DNA of 17,745 nucleotides, from the NCBI GenBank assembly GCA_938021455.1, contig CALIGP010000271.1, forward strand, positions 1-17,745, written 5' to 3'. The stretch's first letter is position 1. Every line of letters begins with the position of its first letter. This DNA is from an uncultured Lewinella sp. GTDB taxonomy: Bacteria; Bacteroidota; Bacteroidia; Chitinophagales; Saprospiraceae. Shown in pieces: positions 5,647 through 14,272 of this stretch. The notes under the pieces were generated by a model. The model was not told where the DNA came from. It was given only the letters and a program-made list of their open reading frames with translations, and did no database searches. Both the position numbers and the translations under genes were made by a program.

Positions 5647-8600
5647 CTACTTCAGAATCACCAGCTTCTGCAAATCGCTATTAACCACCGTCACGCCGTC
5701 ACCCCGCAGGCGAACCTGATAGAGATATACCCCACGGGCGAGCTGGTCTCCGTAGTCATCGAGCCCATCCCATTCGATGCAGTCGTCACGACGGACGGTG
5801 CCATCGCTAAAGGCGTAGGGCCGCGTCAGGGTCTTTACCAAGCGGCCAGTAACGGTGTATATCTGCACAATGGCTTCCACCTCCTGCCCAACCAACGTAT
5901 GGTCGAACTGAAAGCAAGTCCGGTCCGTAAACGGATTCGGATAGTTGAAGATGCGACGGATCGCATCCGCTCCATCCGCTGCGACGACAAATTCCGTCTT
6001 GCCCTGGGCGGAGTTATTGGCTACATCCCACGCACGTACACTAACGGTGTGCAAACCCGGCTCCAGATCGAAGAGCGGAAACCGAACTTTCCCACTGCGG
6101 AAATCGTCCGCATTGGCTTCGTAATAATCGTTGAGTACAATGGCGTTGCGGGTGTCTTCGTCCAGCACCGCTTCCAGATCGTGTCCGATGCTGTTGCCCG
6201 TAACGTTGATGCCAAGGTCGTCGGTTAGATTGACGAGTAGAATGGGATCTTCGGAGGTCTCTCCTCCGGAAATGAAGTCCTCGTTGTCCATAAAGACTTC
6301 CACTGTCGGGCCTTCATCGTCGTTGATGATCTCGTCGCTGGTGCCACCAATGATGAGTTGGTCGTAAAAGCCCGCTGCATCGGTAAACTGGCTCGGATCT
6401 TCGGCGTAGTAGCTGATTTTACCCGCGCCGAAGGCGTAGTTGATGTCTCGGGGTACCACGAACTCAAAAGTGAATTTGCCCGCCGTTACTGTAGCACGGC
6501 CACGGAAAATTATGTTCCGTTGTACGGAAATGGGAATCTCCGGGCTGCCAGGATCCTGTGCCAGCGTGGTCTTCTCCTGGGGCTTATCATAAATGGTTGG
6601 GAAGATCTGGCCGTTGAAGTTTTCCAGCAAACTACCGTCCAGATCCGTCACTTCACCACTGATTTTCATTTTCTGCAGGGCACGTACGGTGTCTTGTCGT
6701 TCTTCGCTGACGGGTAGGTCATCAATCATCGTCGTCCGAACGGAGTGGCGAGGTAGGGCGATGGTCATGGCCGGGTCACCCAGCAGGGTGAACTTACGGG
6801 CGTTCTCCGTCTGGTCGTTCAGTGTGGTGGCGGTGCTCGGACGGGAAATGTCGTTCTTGGCAATCCGGATGATGTCACCGAGCGTTCGCCATTCCCCATC
6901 GGGCCGGTCTAGCATGGCCTGAACGGTGTTGTTCGTCAGGGTGAAGTTGCGGGTGGCGAATACGGGCCGGGTGGTAGTCAGCAGTGCCGCAGCCCCGCCA
7001 TTGGGTGTTAGTAAGGCCTCTTCTCCGGCGGAGACGAAAGCGGCGTCGTCGTAGTTGGAAAAAGTACAGGTGGCCGTGATGAATACCGGTGGTTGGATGG
7101 GATCGATATCGTTGGCCGGTTTAGTCCAGTTTCTGATTTGGGGGATGTCCAGCACTCGTTCCTGTCCCCAGCCACGTGGACCACCGTGGCCCAGGTAAGT
7201 AACGGCCAGTGCGCCCCTAAAAATGGCGCGGTCAAGGCCTTCGGTAATATCCGGAAAGCGGTCTCCGGCGGAGAGACTCTGTTGGGGGAAAAGGTCGAAG
7301 TAGAGTTTGTCGAAGTTTAAGTCGGGTTTACGGGCTTCCACGGCGTTGGCGACACGATTAACGTCGATGGTGTGTCGGCCGCCGTCTTCGTCGTCTCCCA
7401 CGAAGGCCATACGGGTACGCCAGTCTCCCAGAGTGCTGGGGTCAGTGTCATAACGGACGAGTTTGGCGACCACTTGGGTGGCTTCGTCGGCTGTTTTTAC
7501 CGGTAAGCGCCCAACGGCTACATTTAGATCTGGCTCCAGGGGCTGGTTATTGCTGGCGGCGCCGAAGATGCCGAAGAAATCGTCGGCAGGAAAGCTACCG
7601 ACCTCCGTTAATTCCCCGTCGTGCTCATAGACGGGGATGAAAGTGGTACCTAGTTCAAGAACGTTGCGGTGATCAAAACTTCCGTCGCCGAACAAGAGCA
7701 TAAACCGAAGGCCCGGGTCTCGTTCGTAAACCATTCGGGCGAAATTGCGGATGGAAGCGGCATCTTCCCGCCCGCTGCTGAATTCATTATATATCTGCTC
7801 CGTGGTCACCAGCTCCACCGTTAGGCCGTTGTGCGTCCGCCGGTGTTCCGCCAGTGCATCTGCCTGGGTGAGAAATTCAGGATGGGTGATGATTATCATC
7901 TCCGCGCTATTGATGGCGTGCAGGTTCTGGGCTTCCACTCGTTTGCCGCTAATGGGCTCCAAAAGCGCCGCTCCGCTGCGGAAAGCGACGTATTCGAAGG
8001 CCTGGCCTCCGGCCGCTGCGGAGAAGCTGCCTCCGTTAACGGCGGGCTGACGGATATCTGCTCCATCGATACGCCATACCCGGCCATCAGCGGGGAACTC
8101 GCTCATCCTGAAAGAGACAGTGACCTGATCCCGACTACGGGTGTCCCGGAAGTTGAATTGCTCCAGCCCGGAAAAGGACAGCCGGCGGCGTGCACGTAGC
8201 TGGATCCAGTCAAGCCAGGCTTCGGAGGTGCCGGAATTGGCCGGGATGGGATAGTCTACGAGAACGTTAACGACGGGGTCATTCAGGATTATGTTACTGC
8301 TCACCGTTGCGGGGGAAGCTGCATTACGCTGTTCCTGCTGCCCGATACTGGTGCGGCTGGCAGTGCTACTCTGTAGTTGCTCACCATTTACTTCGAGGAA
8401 AAACCGACTGGTGGCGTCCGTGCGGAGGGCCATGCGGGCACGCACCACGGCGGTTTCTCCGGCTACCAGATCCGGAACCCGGAATAGGGCAGGGTAGTTT
8501 TTCTCCCGGGAGATCTTGAAGAACTCTCCCCACCAACTCTGGCCTGATCCGTGCGAATTTCCACCCAACTCGTGCAGAATATTGAATTGGTCTTCTTCAA

Positions 8601-9531
8601 AATGATAGAAAGCGTCGTAGCTATCGGTGGCCTGGCCGCCGCCCGCTGAAGGGAGTTCCGTTACCCGCCGGCCCTGCGCACCACCTATCCGAAGGAAGTA
8701 GGTATTGCTGGTGGCGTAGATGTTTTTCTCGTAGAAGAAACGATCCTGGTCCTCGTCATAGCGTAGCAGGTCAGGCCCGTTAGCATGGAAAAGGATAAAG
8801 TCTCCGCCATCAAAATTACCGTCACTTTCGCCCTCAATGGTAATGGCCATTTCGGTAAGATCGTCCGGCGGTGTCTCGTTAACGGTTTCGGGTAGTTTGC
8901 CGGCGAAGGGCTGTCCGTATAGCGCAATGTTACGTGGATTGACACCGTCGAGATTAGCGCCTAGTTTGTCGGTCAGGAAGGCTCGGGTAATTTTATGCAC
9001 ACCGGGTTGGTCTACCGTAATACGGAACCAGTTCCCTTCGCGGAGAACAGAGGTAGTGGCAAAGGTCATCCGTGGCCGTGCGGCTGCGCCGGTGGGGACG
9101 AGGCGGATCTCCAACTCCGTGAGCCGCTCCGCTCCGTTGGGGGTTTGGATGATGGCGGGGGCGGTAACCTTGCCCAGCCAGCCTTCGGGCTGGCGACTGA
9201 CACTGACCGTGAAGCGGAAATCTGTTGGTAACTCCGCCGCGCCACGCGGCACCCGTACGGGTTCAAAAACACTGCTGATGACCTCGACGGTATAGTCCCG
9301 TCCGGGCTCCGCCCTAAAGGTTCGGAGGTAAGTTGGAGTAGGGGAAACTTCCTTTGCACCTGCGTTCGCGCCCTCTTCTCCCATCCGTTGAAACGTGAAT
9401 TCTACAAATCGAACACCCTCTGCTTCCACGAGCAGGGGCTCTTCCCAAACGAGCTGGTCCTTCCACTGAAACTGAGCGGAAAGCATTAGGGAAAAACAGC
9501 AGAAGAACAGAAGAAGGGCAAACTGGCGCAT
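5647..9531 (-). CDS. porU: Type IX secretion system sortase PorU
   Basis: 1294 residues from the ATG at 9531. PorU is the T9SS cysteine transpeptidase that removes the C-terminal signal from cargo and attaches the cargo at the cell surface. The frame opens further upstream to 9657, but those 42 residues look non-coding, whereas the ATG at 9531 begins a clear Sec signal peptide (MRQFALLLFFCCF...SAQ). The peptidase C25 (gingipain-like) domain holds the expected dyad: His782 in TYLGHGG and Cys822 in ATCTFSNYDD. The last ~104 residues (from IRRIFNYPNPF to LQKLVILK) form a T9SS-type C-terminal domain with the PNPF, YTVTGRLVKTL and GVYLYQV motifs, so the protein is probably itself a T9SS substrate, as known for PorU. 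The middle is beta-rich. The gene is divergent from the PorP/SprF gene (255-bp shared upstream region). Confidence 0.93.
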   Translation of the reverse strand: MRQFALLLFFCCFSLMLSAQFQWKDQLVWEEPLLVEAEGVRFVEFTFQRMGEEGANAGAKEVSPTPTYLRTFRAEPGRDYTVEVISSVFEPVRVPRGAAELPTDFRFTVSVSRQPEGWLGKVTAPAIIQTPNGAERLTELEIRLVPTGAAARPRMTFATTSVLREGNWFRITVDQPGVHKITRAFLTDKLGANLDGVNPRNIALYGQPFAGKLPETVNETPPDDLTEMAITIEGESDGNFDGGDFILFHANGPDLLRYDEDQDRFFYEKNIYATSNTYFLRIGGAQGRRVTELPSAGGGQATDSYDAFYHFEEDQFNILHELGGNSHGSGQSWWGEFFKISREKNYPALFRVPDLVAGETAVVRARMALRTDATSRFFLEVNGEQLQSSTASRTSIGQQEQRNAASPATVSSNIILNDPVVNVLVDYPIPANSGTSEAWLDWIQLRARRRLSFSGLEQFNFRDTRSRDQVTVSFRMSEFPADGRVWRIDGADIRQPAVNGGSFSAAAGGQAFEYVAFRSGAALLEPISGKRVEAQNLHAINSAEMIIITHPEFLTQADALAEHRRTHNGLTVELVTTEQIYNEFSSGREDAASIRNFARMVYERDPGLRFMLLFGDGSFDHRNVLELGTTFIPVYEHDGELTEVGSFPADDFFGIFGAASNNQPLEPDLNVAVGRLPVKTADEATQVVAKLVRYDTDPSTLGDWRTRMAFVGDDEDGGRHTIDVNRVANAVEARKPDLNFDKLYFDLFPQQSLSAGDRFPDITEGLDRAIFRGALAVTYLGHGGPRGWGQERVLDIPQIRNWTKPANDIDPIQPPVFITATCTFSNYDDAAFVSAGEEALLTPNGGAAALLTTTRPVFATRNFTLTNNTVQAMLDRPDGEWRTLGDIIRIAKNDISRPSTATTLNDQTENARKFTLLGDPAMTIALPRHSVRTTMIDDLPVSEERQDTVRALQKMKISGEVTDLDGSLLENFNGQIFPTIYDKPQEKTTLAQDPGSPEIPISVQRNIIFRGRATVTAGKFTFEFVVPRDINYAFGAGKISYYAEDPSQFTDAAGFYDQLIIGGTSDEIINDDEGPTVEVFMDNEDFISGGETSEDPILLVNLTDDLGINVTGNSIGHDLEAVLDEDTRNAIVLNDYYEANADDFRSGKVRFPLFDLEPGLHTVSVRAWDVANNSAQGKTEFVVAADGADAIRRIFNYPNPFTDRTCFQFDHTLVGQEVEAIVQIYTVTGRLVKTLTRPYAFSDGTVRRDDCIEWDGLDDYGDQLARGVYLYQVRLRGDGVTVVNSDLQKLVILK

Positions 9532-9786
9532 AGATATATAATCAGGGGGTACTCGTAAGATACATAGGGTAGGACAAAACGTTGTTTCACGGACGTTAAT
9601 TATTGAGGGAAGGCCCCCGGCTGTCGGTTCGACGACGAGCACCCCGCAATTTAACATCCTAAATTTGGGGAAGGCAGACTATAGGATTAGCTTTAGGCAT
9701 CTTGAGTGAGGAGTATTCCGGCTTAAGAGCATACCCTTTGGGCAGATTCTTCGTTAAATAAGACCTGCTTCTCCAGATACGAGCCG
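9532..9786. promoter_or_regulatory. Divergent promoter region of porU and the PorP/SprF gene
   Basis: 255 bp with no convincing coding sequence; it must hold the promoters of both divergent genes. On the plus strand TACCCTTTG (in ataccctttggg) is one base too long for TAnnTTTG. On the minus strand a TTTTG is seen about 50 nt before the porU ATG without a good partner. The exact promoters are not resolved. Confidence 0.4.
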
Positions 9787-10800
9787 ATGAATTACCGCTA
9801 CCCTTTATTAACGCTTCTCTTTTTAGCCCTGTTATTCCCATTGGGAGCACAGGATGCTGTTTTCTCCCAGTTTTATGCTGCACCGCTGCGATTAAATCCA
9901 GCACTTGCGGGAATTGGTACGGCTCCCAGAATCACCGTGAACTACCGGGCGCAACACACCAGCTACCCGAGTGCTTTTACCACAATGGCGGCAAGTTATG
10001 AACAGCCCATCGAAGGAACACCCTCAAGCTTTGGCATTCGGATGATGACGGATAAACAGCTGGAAGGGGCCTATAAGAACACAGAAGTAGCGCTGGTGTA
10101 TAGTTATGACGTACAAGTAAATGATTACCTAGGAGCCCGCCTTGGACTGGCAGCGGGTATTCTCAGTACGGCCATTGATTTTAACAGCCTGACCTTCGGA
10201 GATGTGCTTGACCCACTGATCGGAGCAGATGGGGTAACGATGGAGTCTTTGGTGGGCGCTTCCAAAACCTCCGCTGACTTTGGCGCGGGCATTGTACTAT
10301 ACGGTAAGAACTACTACGGGGGTATCAGCTTCGAGCATATGAACCGGCCAGATGAAAGCCTGATCGAACTCAATGATAACCTCTACGCCGGTAGGCCGCA
10401 GCTAATAAAAGTGACGGGTGGTGCGCAACTCAATGTACGCCGATACAGTAATCGCCGTCGCCCAAGCTACATTACGCCTAACTTCCTCTATGCCGCTCAG
10501 GCTAACCTACGGCAGCTAAATCTTGGCGCCTACTTTGGGTATGGCCCCGTTGCTTTAGGTGCCTGGTATCGGCATGCCTTTGAAAACGCGGATGGATTTA
10601 TTGCCGCCGTAAGCTTCCGGCAAGATGTGCTGAAAGTTGGTTTCAGCTATGATGCCGTTGTCTCCGATCTACGGAATGTTCCTGGCGGACTCGGCTCTAC
10701 CTTCGAAGTTAGTGTCACTATTGACTTTGCCGCTAGCAAAGAACTACAAAGACGACGGAAAGCAGATCGTTATAACGATTGTTTTGGGATGTTTAGATAA
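9787..10800 (+). CDS. PorP/SprF family type IX secretion membrane protein
   Basis: 337 residues. A Sec signal peptide (about 1-21) is followed by the family's hallmark start QDAVFSQFYAAPLRLNPALAG, then a beta-rich barrel domain with repeated SYEQPI, YSYDVQVNDYLGARLGLAAG, FGAGIVLYGKNYYGGISFEHM, and LGAYFGYGPVALGAWYRH segments. PorP/SprF proteins are outer-membrane partners of the T9SS and of gliding motility; Bacteroidota genomes usually have several paralogues, often beside adhesin genes, so this need not be the core PorP. The C-terminus ends in a basic tail (SKELQRRRKADRYNDCFGMFR), not in a strand with terminal aromatic residue. Its position divergent from porU fits a T9SS role. The stop codon is followed by a perfect AT-rich palindrome. 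Confidence 0.9.
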   Translation: MNYRYPLLTLLFLALLFPLGAQDAVFSQFYAAPLRLNPALAGIGTAPRITVNYRAQHTSYPSAFTTMAASYEQPIEGTPSSFGIRMMTDKQLEGAYKNTEVALVYSYDVQVNDYLGARLGLAAGILSTAIDFNSLTFGDVLDPLIGADGVTMESLVGASKTSADFGAGIVLYGKNYYGGISFEHMNRPDESLIELNDNLYAGRPQLIKVTGGAQLNVRRYSNRRRPSYITPNFLYAAQANLRQLNLGAYFGYGPVALGAWYRHAFENADGFIAAVSFRQDVLKVGFSYDAVVSDLRNVPGGLGSTFEVSVTIDFAASKELQRRRKADRYNDCFGMFR

Positions 10801-10812
10801 AACAAATGTTGA

Positions 10813-10836
10813 ATTTGTTTATTTAAATAAACAAAT
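10813..10836. repeat. Perfect 24-bp AT-rich palindrome after the PorP/SprF gene
   Basis: All 24 bases, centred on ttta/aata in tttatttaaataaa, are self-complementary. It begins 13 nt after the stop codon. It could end transcription from the PorP/SprF gene, but it is AT-only and lacks a clear following T-run on the plus strand, so a weak terminator or a protein site are alternatives. Confidence 0.6.
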
Positions 10837-11117
10837 AAAAACATAGTTTTGTCAATCATTAATTTGGTTAAAGAGTGCAGTTTTTAGGCGTTTTCCACAT
10901 CAAAATACCCAAATAGAGTATATTGTTGATAACTTTTTTCATGCATTCTTTCCTAACGGAGGGGCAATATTATACATTCGCATTACTGAACGGACTGGAT
11001 TAAGCCCCTGAGGTTCATGGGAATAAGACAACGGCTAGCCTTGAGAGAAATACCAACAGATTATTATTTAGATATGAAGTTTTATGCCGTTGTGATTTTT
11101 GGACTAAGAAATACTTT
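10837..11117. other. Gene-free region upstream of the M23 peptidase gene
   Basis: With the palindrome this makes a 317-bp gap. It is AT-rich, unlike the flanking genes. The plus strand holds a full match to TAnnTTTG, TAGTTTTG at 10844-10851, which would give a leader of about 260 nt. A second near match, TAACTTTT, lies at 10930-10937. AGGGGC and GCCCCT (about 10962-11009) could close a long-range hairpin. No ORF with coding character was seen. Confidence 0.4.
10844..10851 (+). promoter_or_regulatory. Candidate -7 box upstream of the M23 gene
   Basis: TAGTTTTG fits TAnnTTTG exactly. A TTTG at 10814-10817 lies 26 bases upstream, longer than the usual 17-23 base spacing, so the -33 element is uncertain. 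Confidence 0.35.
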
Positions 11118-12110
11118 ATGAGACGCGAAAAATTCGTCTTTAATCAGCAATCGCTGCAATACGACCGCGTAGTAGAACCACTGCGGTACACCATTCTCCG
11201 AATTTTTGGTTTTTGTTGTGCTGCCATGGTTTCCGCCGTGTTGATGTTGCTGGTTGTTCACCGCTACTTCCCCAGCCCGAGTGAACAACTGCTGATGCAG
11301 GAGAATGACATTCTCCGTAGTCAAATATCCAGTACGAATGACGAGCTGGAAAGCCTGGCTTCTGTGTTGGATAATATTCAAGATCGAGATGCTGGTGCCT
11401 ACCGTATCATGTTCGGTATGGAACCCATCGATGAAGATGTTTGGCAAGGCGGCCGTGGTGGTCATGATGCCTACGAGAACTTACGAGCACTGCCCAACAG
11501 TGGAGAGCATATGGCTTCTCTGCGCCAACGGGTAGATCAATTCCGTCACCAACTGGACCTCCAGAGCCGGTCTCTTGATGAGATCACTGGTATGGCGAAG
11601 GACAAAGAAAAAATGCTGGCCTCCATTCCCAGTATCAAGCCCATCCGTAGCGACCGCTACAGCCGGAAAATCGAAAACCTGTCAGGTTTCGGTTATCGGA
11701 TTCACCCCATCTTGAAGGTGAACAAGATGCACTACGGCATCGACTTCAACTGTGCAGCGGGTACACCCATCCAGGCTTCTGGCAACGGAACGGTAAAGTG
11801 GGCCGGTAAGCGAGGCCACTACGGTAATTGCGTGATCATCGATCACGGCTACGGTTACGAGAGCCTCTACGGGCACATGAGCGAGATTGACCCCGACGTA
11901 AAGCGCGGCAAAGAAATCAAGCGTGGCGTTACCATTGGTAAAGTAGGCAGCACCGGACTAAGTACCGGTGACCACCTCCACTACGAAATTCATAAGGATG
12001 GTGTTCGCATCGATCCCATCCAGTACTGTTACGACGGACTGAGTACGGAAGAGTACGCTGCCCTGGTGCAGGCTTCCCAGCAGTCTAACATGAGTTTCGA
12101 CTCACACTAA
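11118..12110 (+). CDS. Membrane-anchored M23 (LytM) family metallopeptidase
   Basis: 330 residues. A short cytoplasmic N-terminus is followed by one transmembrane helix (about 28-48), a coiled-coil segment (about 55-90 and 130-170), and a C-terminal M23 domain (about 190-300). Zinc ligands are visible: H205 and D209 in HYGIDF, and H286/H288 in DHLHYEI. The accessory region includes GNCVIIDHGYGYESLYGHM and GKVGSTGLSTG. M23 enzymes cut peptidoglycan cross-links and are important in cell separation and wall growth; all catalytic residues are present, so this copy is likely active and acts in the periplasm on murein. The membrane helix plus coiled coil resembles NlpD/EnvC-like or sporulation-like M23 regulators, but with intact ligands. 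A clear terminator follows, so the gene is probably monocistronic. Confidence 0.92.
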   Translation: MRREKFVFNQQSLQYDRVVEPLRYTILRIFGFCCAAMVSAVLMLLVVHRYFPSPSEQLLMQENDILRSQISSTNDELESLASVLDNIQDRDAGAYRIMFGMEPIDEDVWQGGRGGHDAYENLRALPNSGEHMASLRQRVDQFRHQLDLQSRSLDEITGMAKDKEKMLASIPSIKPIRSDRYSRKIENLSGFGYRIHPILKVNKMHYGIDFNCAAGTPIQASGNGTVKWAGKRGHYGNCVIIDHGYGYESLYGHMSEIDPDVKRGKEIKRGVTIGKVGSTGLSTGDHLHYEIHKDGVRIDPIQYCYDGLSTEEYAALVQASQQSNMSFDSH

Positions 12111-12153
12111 GAAGCATTTCAGACTACGATAAAATCACACTCAAAACATTCGG

Positions 12154-12188
12154 GAACGGCTTCGCTTCGGCGGGGCCGTTCTTTTTTT
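12154..12188 (+). terminator. Rho-independent terminator of the M23 gene
   Basis: A 7-bp stem gaacggc (12154-12160) / gccgttc (12175-12181) encloses a 14-nt loop that can pair further, followed by seven T. It lies 43 nt past the M23 stop codon. Confidence 0.88.
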
Positions 12189-12450
12189 GAGTAAGGGGAT
12201 TAGAATGACAGGATGAGAGGATTATAGAATGGCCCCGGGAGAGTTGGATTTTTAGGATTAAGGCTAGGGTTCGCAGGATTCACCAGCCCGTATGATTCCT
12301 CCGGCAGTCTCTCCTCCAACTCCTGTCCTCCTCCCGCTCCTCCGGAAAATGCCCGTCGCGTAGCTACCTGAAATCAGCTTTCATCCGCGTGTTAGCGGTC
12401 GTTTAAAAAGGCCCCGAGTTAGAGGGGGTAAAAGATTGAGGCTACACCCC
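12189..12450. other. Gene-free region with short repeats
   Basis: Part of the 484-bp gap between convergent genes. AGGAT recurs four times on the plus strand (12210, 12218, 12254, 12275). GAGTTGGA (12241-12248) and TCCAACTC (12315-12322) are inverted copies. The stretch 12290-12350 is a pyrimidine-rich run of CTCC units. I see no coding sequence. Confidence 0.5.
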
Positions 12451-12552
12451 ACTCGGACGCTTGCAGGTCGCTTCGCGACGCTACAAGGTACTGGCAACCC
12501 GACTCAAGGGACCTCTTAGCGTCCTGAAAGGACCTGAGAGAGCGCCAGTGTT
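12451..12552. repeat. Dispersed ~100-bp structured repeat, copy B
   Basis: It matches copy A (4654-4753) closely over the first ~39 bases (actcggacgcttg..., about four differences) and more loosely in the right part (both contain tagcgtcctg or aagcgtcctgg). The GTCGC-ttc-GCGAC hairpin is kept; one outer pair changed in copy A is a mismatch here. The right half again resembles an inverted copy of the left. It lies between the convergent ends of the M23 and HEAT-like genes. Confidence 0.78.
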
Positions 12553-12594
12553 ATCTTTTTGCACTCTAGCCCCGAGTTGCATTCTTTCCGAATT

Positions 12595-13119
12595 TTAGCG
12601 ATTGAGCTGTCGCAAAATCTTCGTCCCCCGGCTCCGGAACCCCGGCGTCGTCCCTTCCGCGATCGTGATTTCGATCAGGCCCCGGAGTTCGTCTTTCAGT
12701 TCCGGGAAAACCTCCGAAAAATTGGCCACGATCTGCATACCGTAAACCCGGATGGCGACGGGCTCCGTCGGGCTTTCGAAGAGCCGGAAGGCGAGGTCCA
12801 GGATTTCTCCCTGGTCTTCTTCCTCAATGGAGGAAAGAGGAAGTTCTGAGAAATACCGCAACACGTTGCGTTTAACGGCGTCATGCAGAGGAGCGTTACC
12901 CGAGGCGATCATTTCTTTATGCCAGGGAGAGAGCCATGTGGGCTGAAGGCGGCCCAGATCGCCAACTACCATGGCCAGACGCTGGACGACGCGGTATTCT
13001 TCCCCGAGGAAAAGCTTCATCAACGGCTTTACGCGCCGTTTGTCTTCCAGTACGTAGTGCAGGACCCGGTCTGCGTTAGCACGGGAGTGTTCGGCTAGAA
13101 TCTGTTCGCGGATGTTCAT
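12595..13119 (-). CDS. Helical, HEAT-repeat-like protein
   Basis: 174 residues with no signal peptide and no membrane segment, therefore probably cytoplasmic. The sequence is nearly all helical: paired helices such as RVKPLMKLFLGEEYRVVQRL / AMVVGDLG and DAVKRNVLRYFSEL / QGEILDLAFRLFE / PVAIRVYGMQIVANFSE. The VAIRVYGMQIVA and EEYRVVQRLAMVVGDL segments resemble HEAT/ARM repeats, which serve protein-protein contacts. I do not recognise a named family. The ATG at 13119 follows the stop of the two-TM coiled-coil gene by 6 nt, so they are cotranscribed and this protein may bind it. No terminator with a T-run was found after its stop; repeat copy B lies 42 bases further on. Confidence 0.72.
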   Translation of the reverse strand: MNIREQILAEHSRANADRVLHYVLEDKRRVKPLMKLFLGEEYRVVQRLAMVVGDLGRLQPTWLSPWHKEMIASGNAPLHDAVKRNVLRYFSELPLSSIEEEDQGEILDLAFRLFESPTEPVAIRVYGMQIVANFSEVFPELKDELRGLIEITIAEGTTPGFRSRGTKILRQLNR

Positions 13120-13125
13120 GTCTTC

Positions 13126-14175
13126 TTATTCGAAGAAGCTATCGTACCCCGTGCCGCCTTTGCCTCTGGTCTGGATATCTTTTTCCCGCTTGGGAATGGA
13201 ATCCAGGTCAAGGTTTTCGCTTGCTGCGGAAGATTTGTGGGAGATGCCGTCGGCTTCAATGTGGCCACCAGCCAGCATGAGCTCACTTTTGCGTTCCCAT
13301 TCTTCGAGCATACGCAGGCCCTCGTCGGCAAAAACACCGTTTTGCAGATCAACGGAAGACATAAAGTCGTTCGATAGTTCCATCATCCGTTCCATTTCGC
13401 CGACTTTGTTGGCGACGTCTTCGGCGATGTTCTCCATCGCGGCGTCAAACATAGCCCGCTGGTCGGGGTTACCGTTAATGACGGACATGGCCGAAGACAT
13501 GGCACCATGGCTGGCGCGAATGGTCTTGCGCTCCATGATCTTCAGCTCGACCTGGTCGCGGGTGTCTTCGAGCAGAACTTCGGAGTTCTGATGCATCCGA
13601 TCCAAGACGCGGTAGAGTACGTCCATCTTCGCCAACAACACATTGTACTTCTCATTACTTTCCTTCAGGCGGGCGGCCCGGCGGCTGCTCAGAATCATTT
13701 GTTGCTTCTTGCCGCGCTCCTTGGCGAGTTTGGCCAGCTTGAGCTGCTTGCCGATTTCGGACTCATTCGTTTCTACCAACGTTTTTAGGTGGCGAACCTG
13801 CCCGCGGAGTTTGCCGATCTGCTTACGCATTTCGGTGAGGTTACCTTCCAGTTCCTCGATGTAGCTCTTCAGAATGCCGATGGGGTCGATGTTGACAAAT
13901 AAGCCGGTCAGGCTACGCATCGCACTCTTGTACATATAACCGAACAAGGCGCGGGTGCGCGGGTCGAGAACCGCAAAAAGAATCATCCCCAGCACTGCCA
14001 GTGAAACGACTATACCAATGGTAGTGGTGATGAATGGCAGGATCACGCCCCACAAAGAGGAGACCAAAAAGGCTCCACCCGCCAGTAAGGCCACCAGGAA
14101 AAGCAGGCCGGTGACGCCTTCAGGGCGTTTCCAGAAAGATTTTGTGCTTGCTCCGTCGGAGGGAAATTCGGCCAT
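13126..14175 (-). CDS. Two-TM coiled-coil protein with PspA-like organisation
   Basis: 349 residues. Two transmembrane helices lie at about 21-46 and 50-70, leaving a long cytoplasmic C-terminal part. Residues about 97-215 form a strong coiled coil beginning DPIGILKSYIEELEGNLTEM, comparable in order and character to the start of PspA/Vipp1 (E. coli PspA: a DP motif, then I-x-E-M-E-x-x-L-x-E). A later helix AMFDAAMENIAEDVANKVGEMERM (about 241-264) parallels the PspA segment with alternating Ala/Glu and an ending QMEAEAE. PspA/Vipp1 are bacterial relatives of ESCRT-III that remodel or protect membranes. They are not integral membrane proteins, so a membrane-anchored version would be unusual. 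The last ~50 residues are disordered (Ser/Gly/Lys-rich). The similarity is from memory of the family and is moderate; a generic coiled-coil membrane protein is the alternative. Confidence 0.68.
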   Translation of the reverse strand: MAEFPSDGASTKSFWKRPEGVTGLLFLVALLAGGAFLVSSLWGVILPFITTTIGIVVSLAVLGMILFAVLDPRTRALFGYMYKSAMRSLTGLFVNIDPIGILKSYIEELEGNLTEMRKQIGKLRGQVRHLKTLVETNESEIGKQLKLAKLAKERGKKQQMILSSRRAARLKESNEKYNVLLAKMDVLYRVLDRMHQNSEVLLEDTRDQVELKIMERKTIRASHGAMSSAMSVINGNPDQRAMFDAAMENIAEDVANKVGEMERMMELSNDFMSSVDLQNGVFADEGLRMLEEWERKSELMLAGGHIEADGISHKSSAASENLDLDSIPKREKDIQTRGKGGTGYDSFFE

Positions 14176-14272
14176 CAGTTTCGTTTTAGCGGAAGGGACT
14201 AAGATAACGGTTGGAAAGGGGAGAGGTTTTAGCAGTCACTGAAAACCATGTTTATCAGGTGAAAAAGTCAAT

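Noticed and set aside
5635..6717. Plus-strand ORFs up to 197 codons antisense to porU
   Set aside because: These are mirror frames of a high-confidence gene with conserved T9SS motifs.
9532..9657. N-terminal extension of the porU frame by 42 codons
   Set aside because: The extra residues do not resemble a signal peptide or the family; the ATG at 9531 starts a clean Sec signal ending in SAQ.
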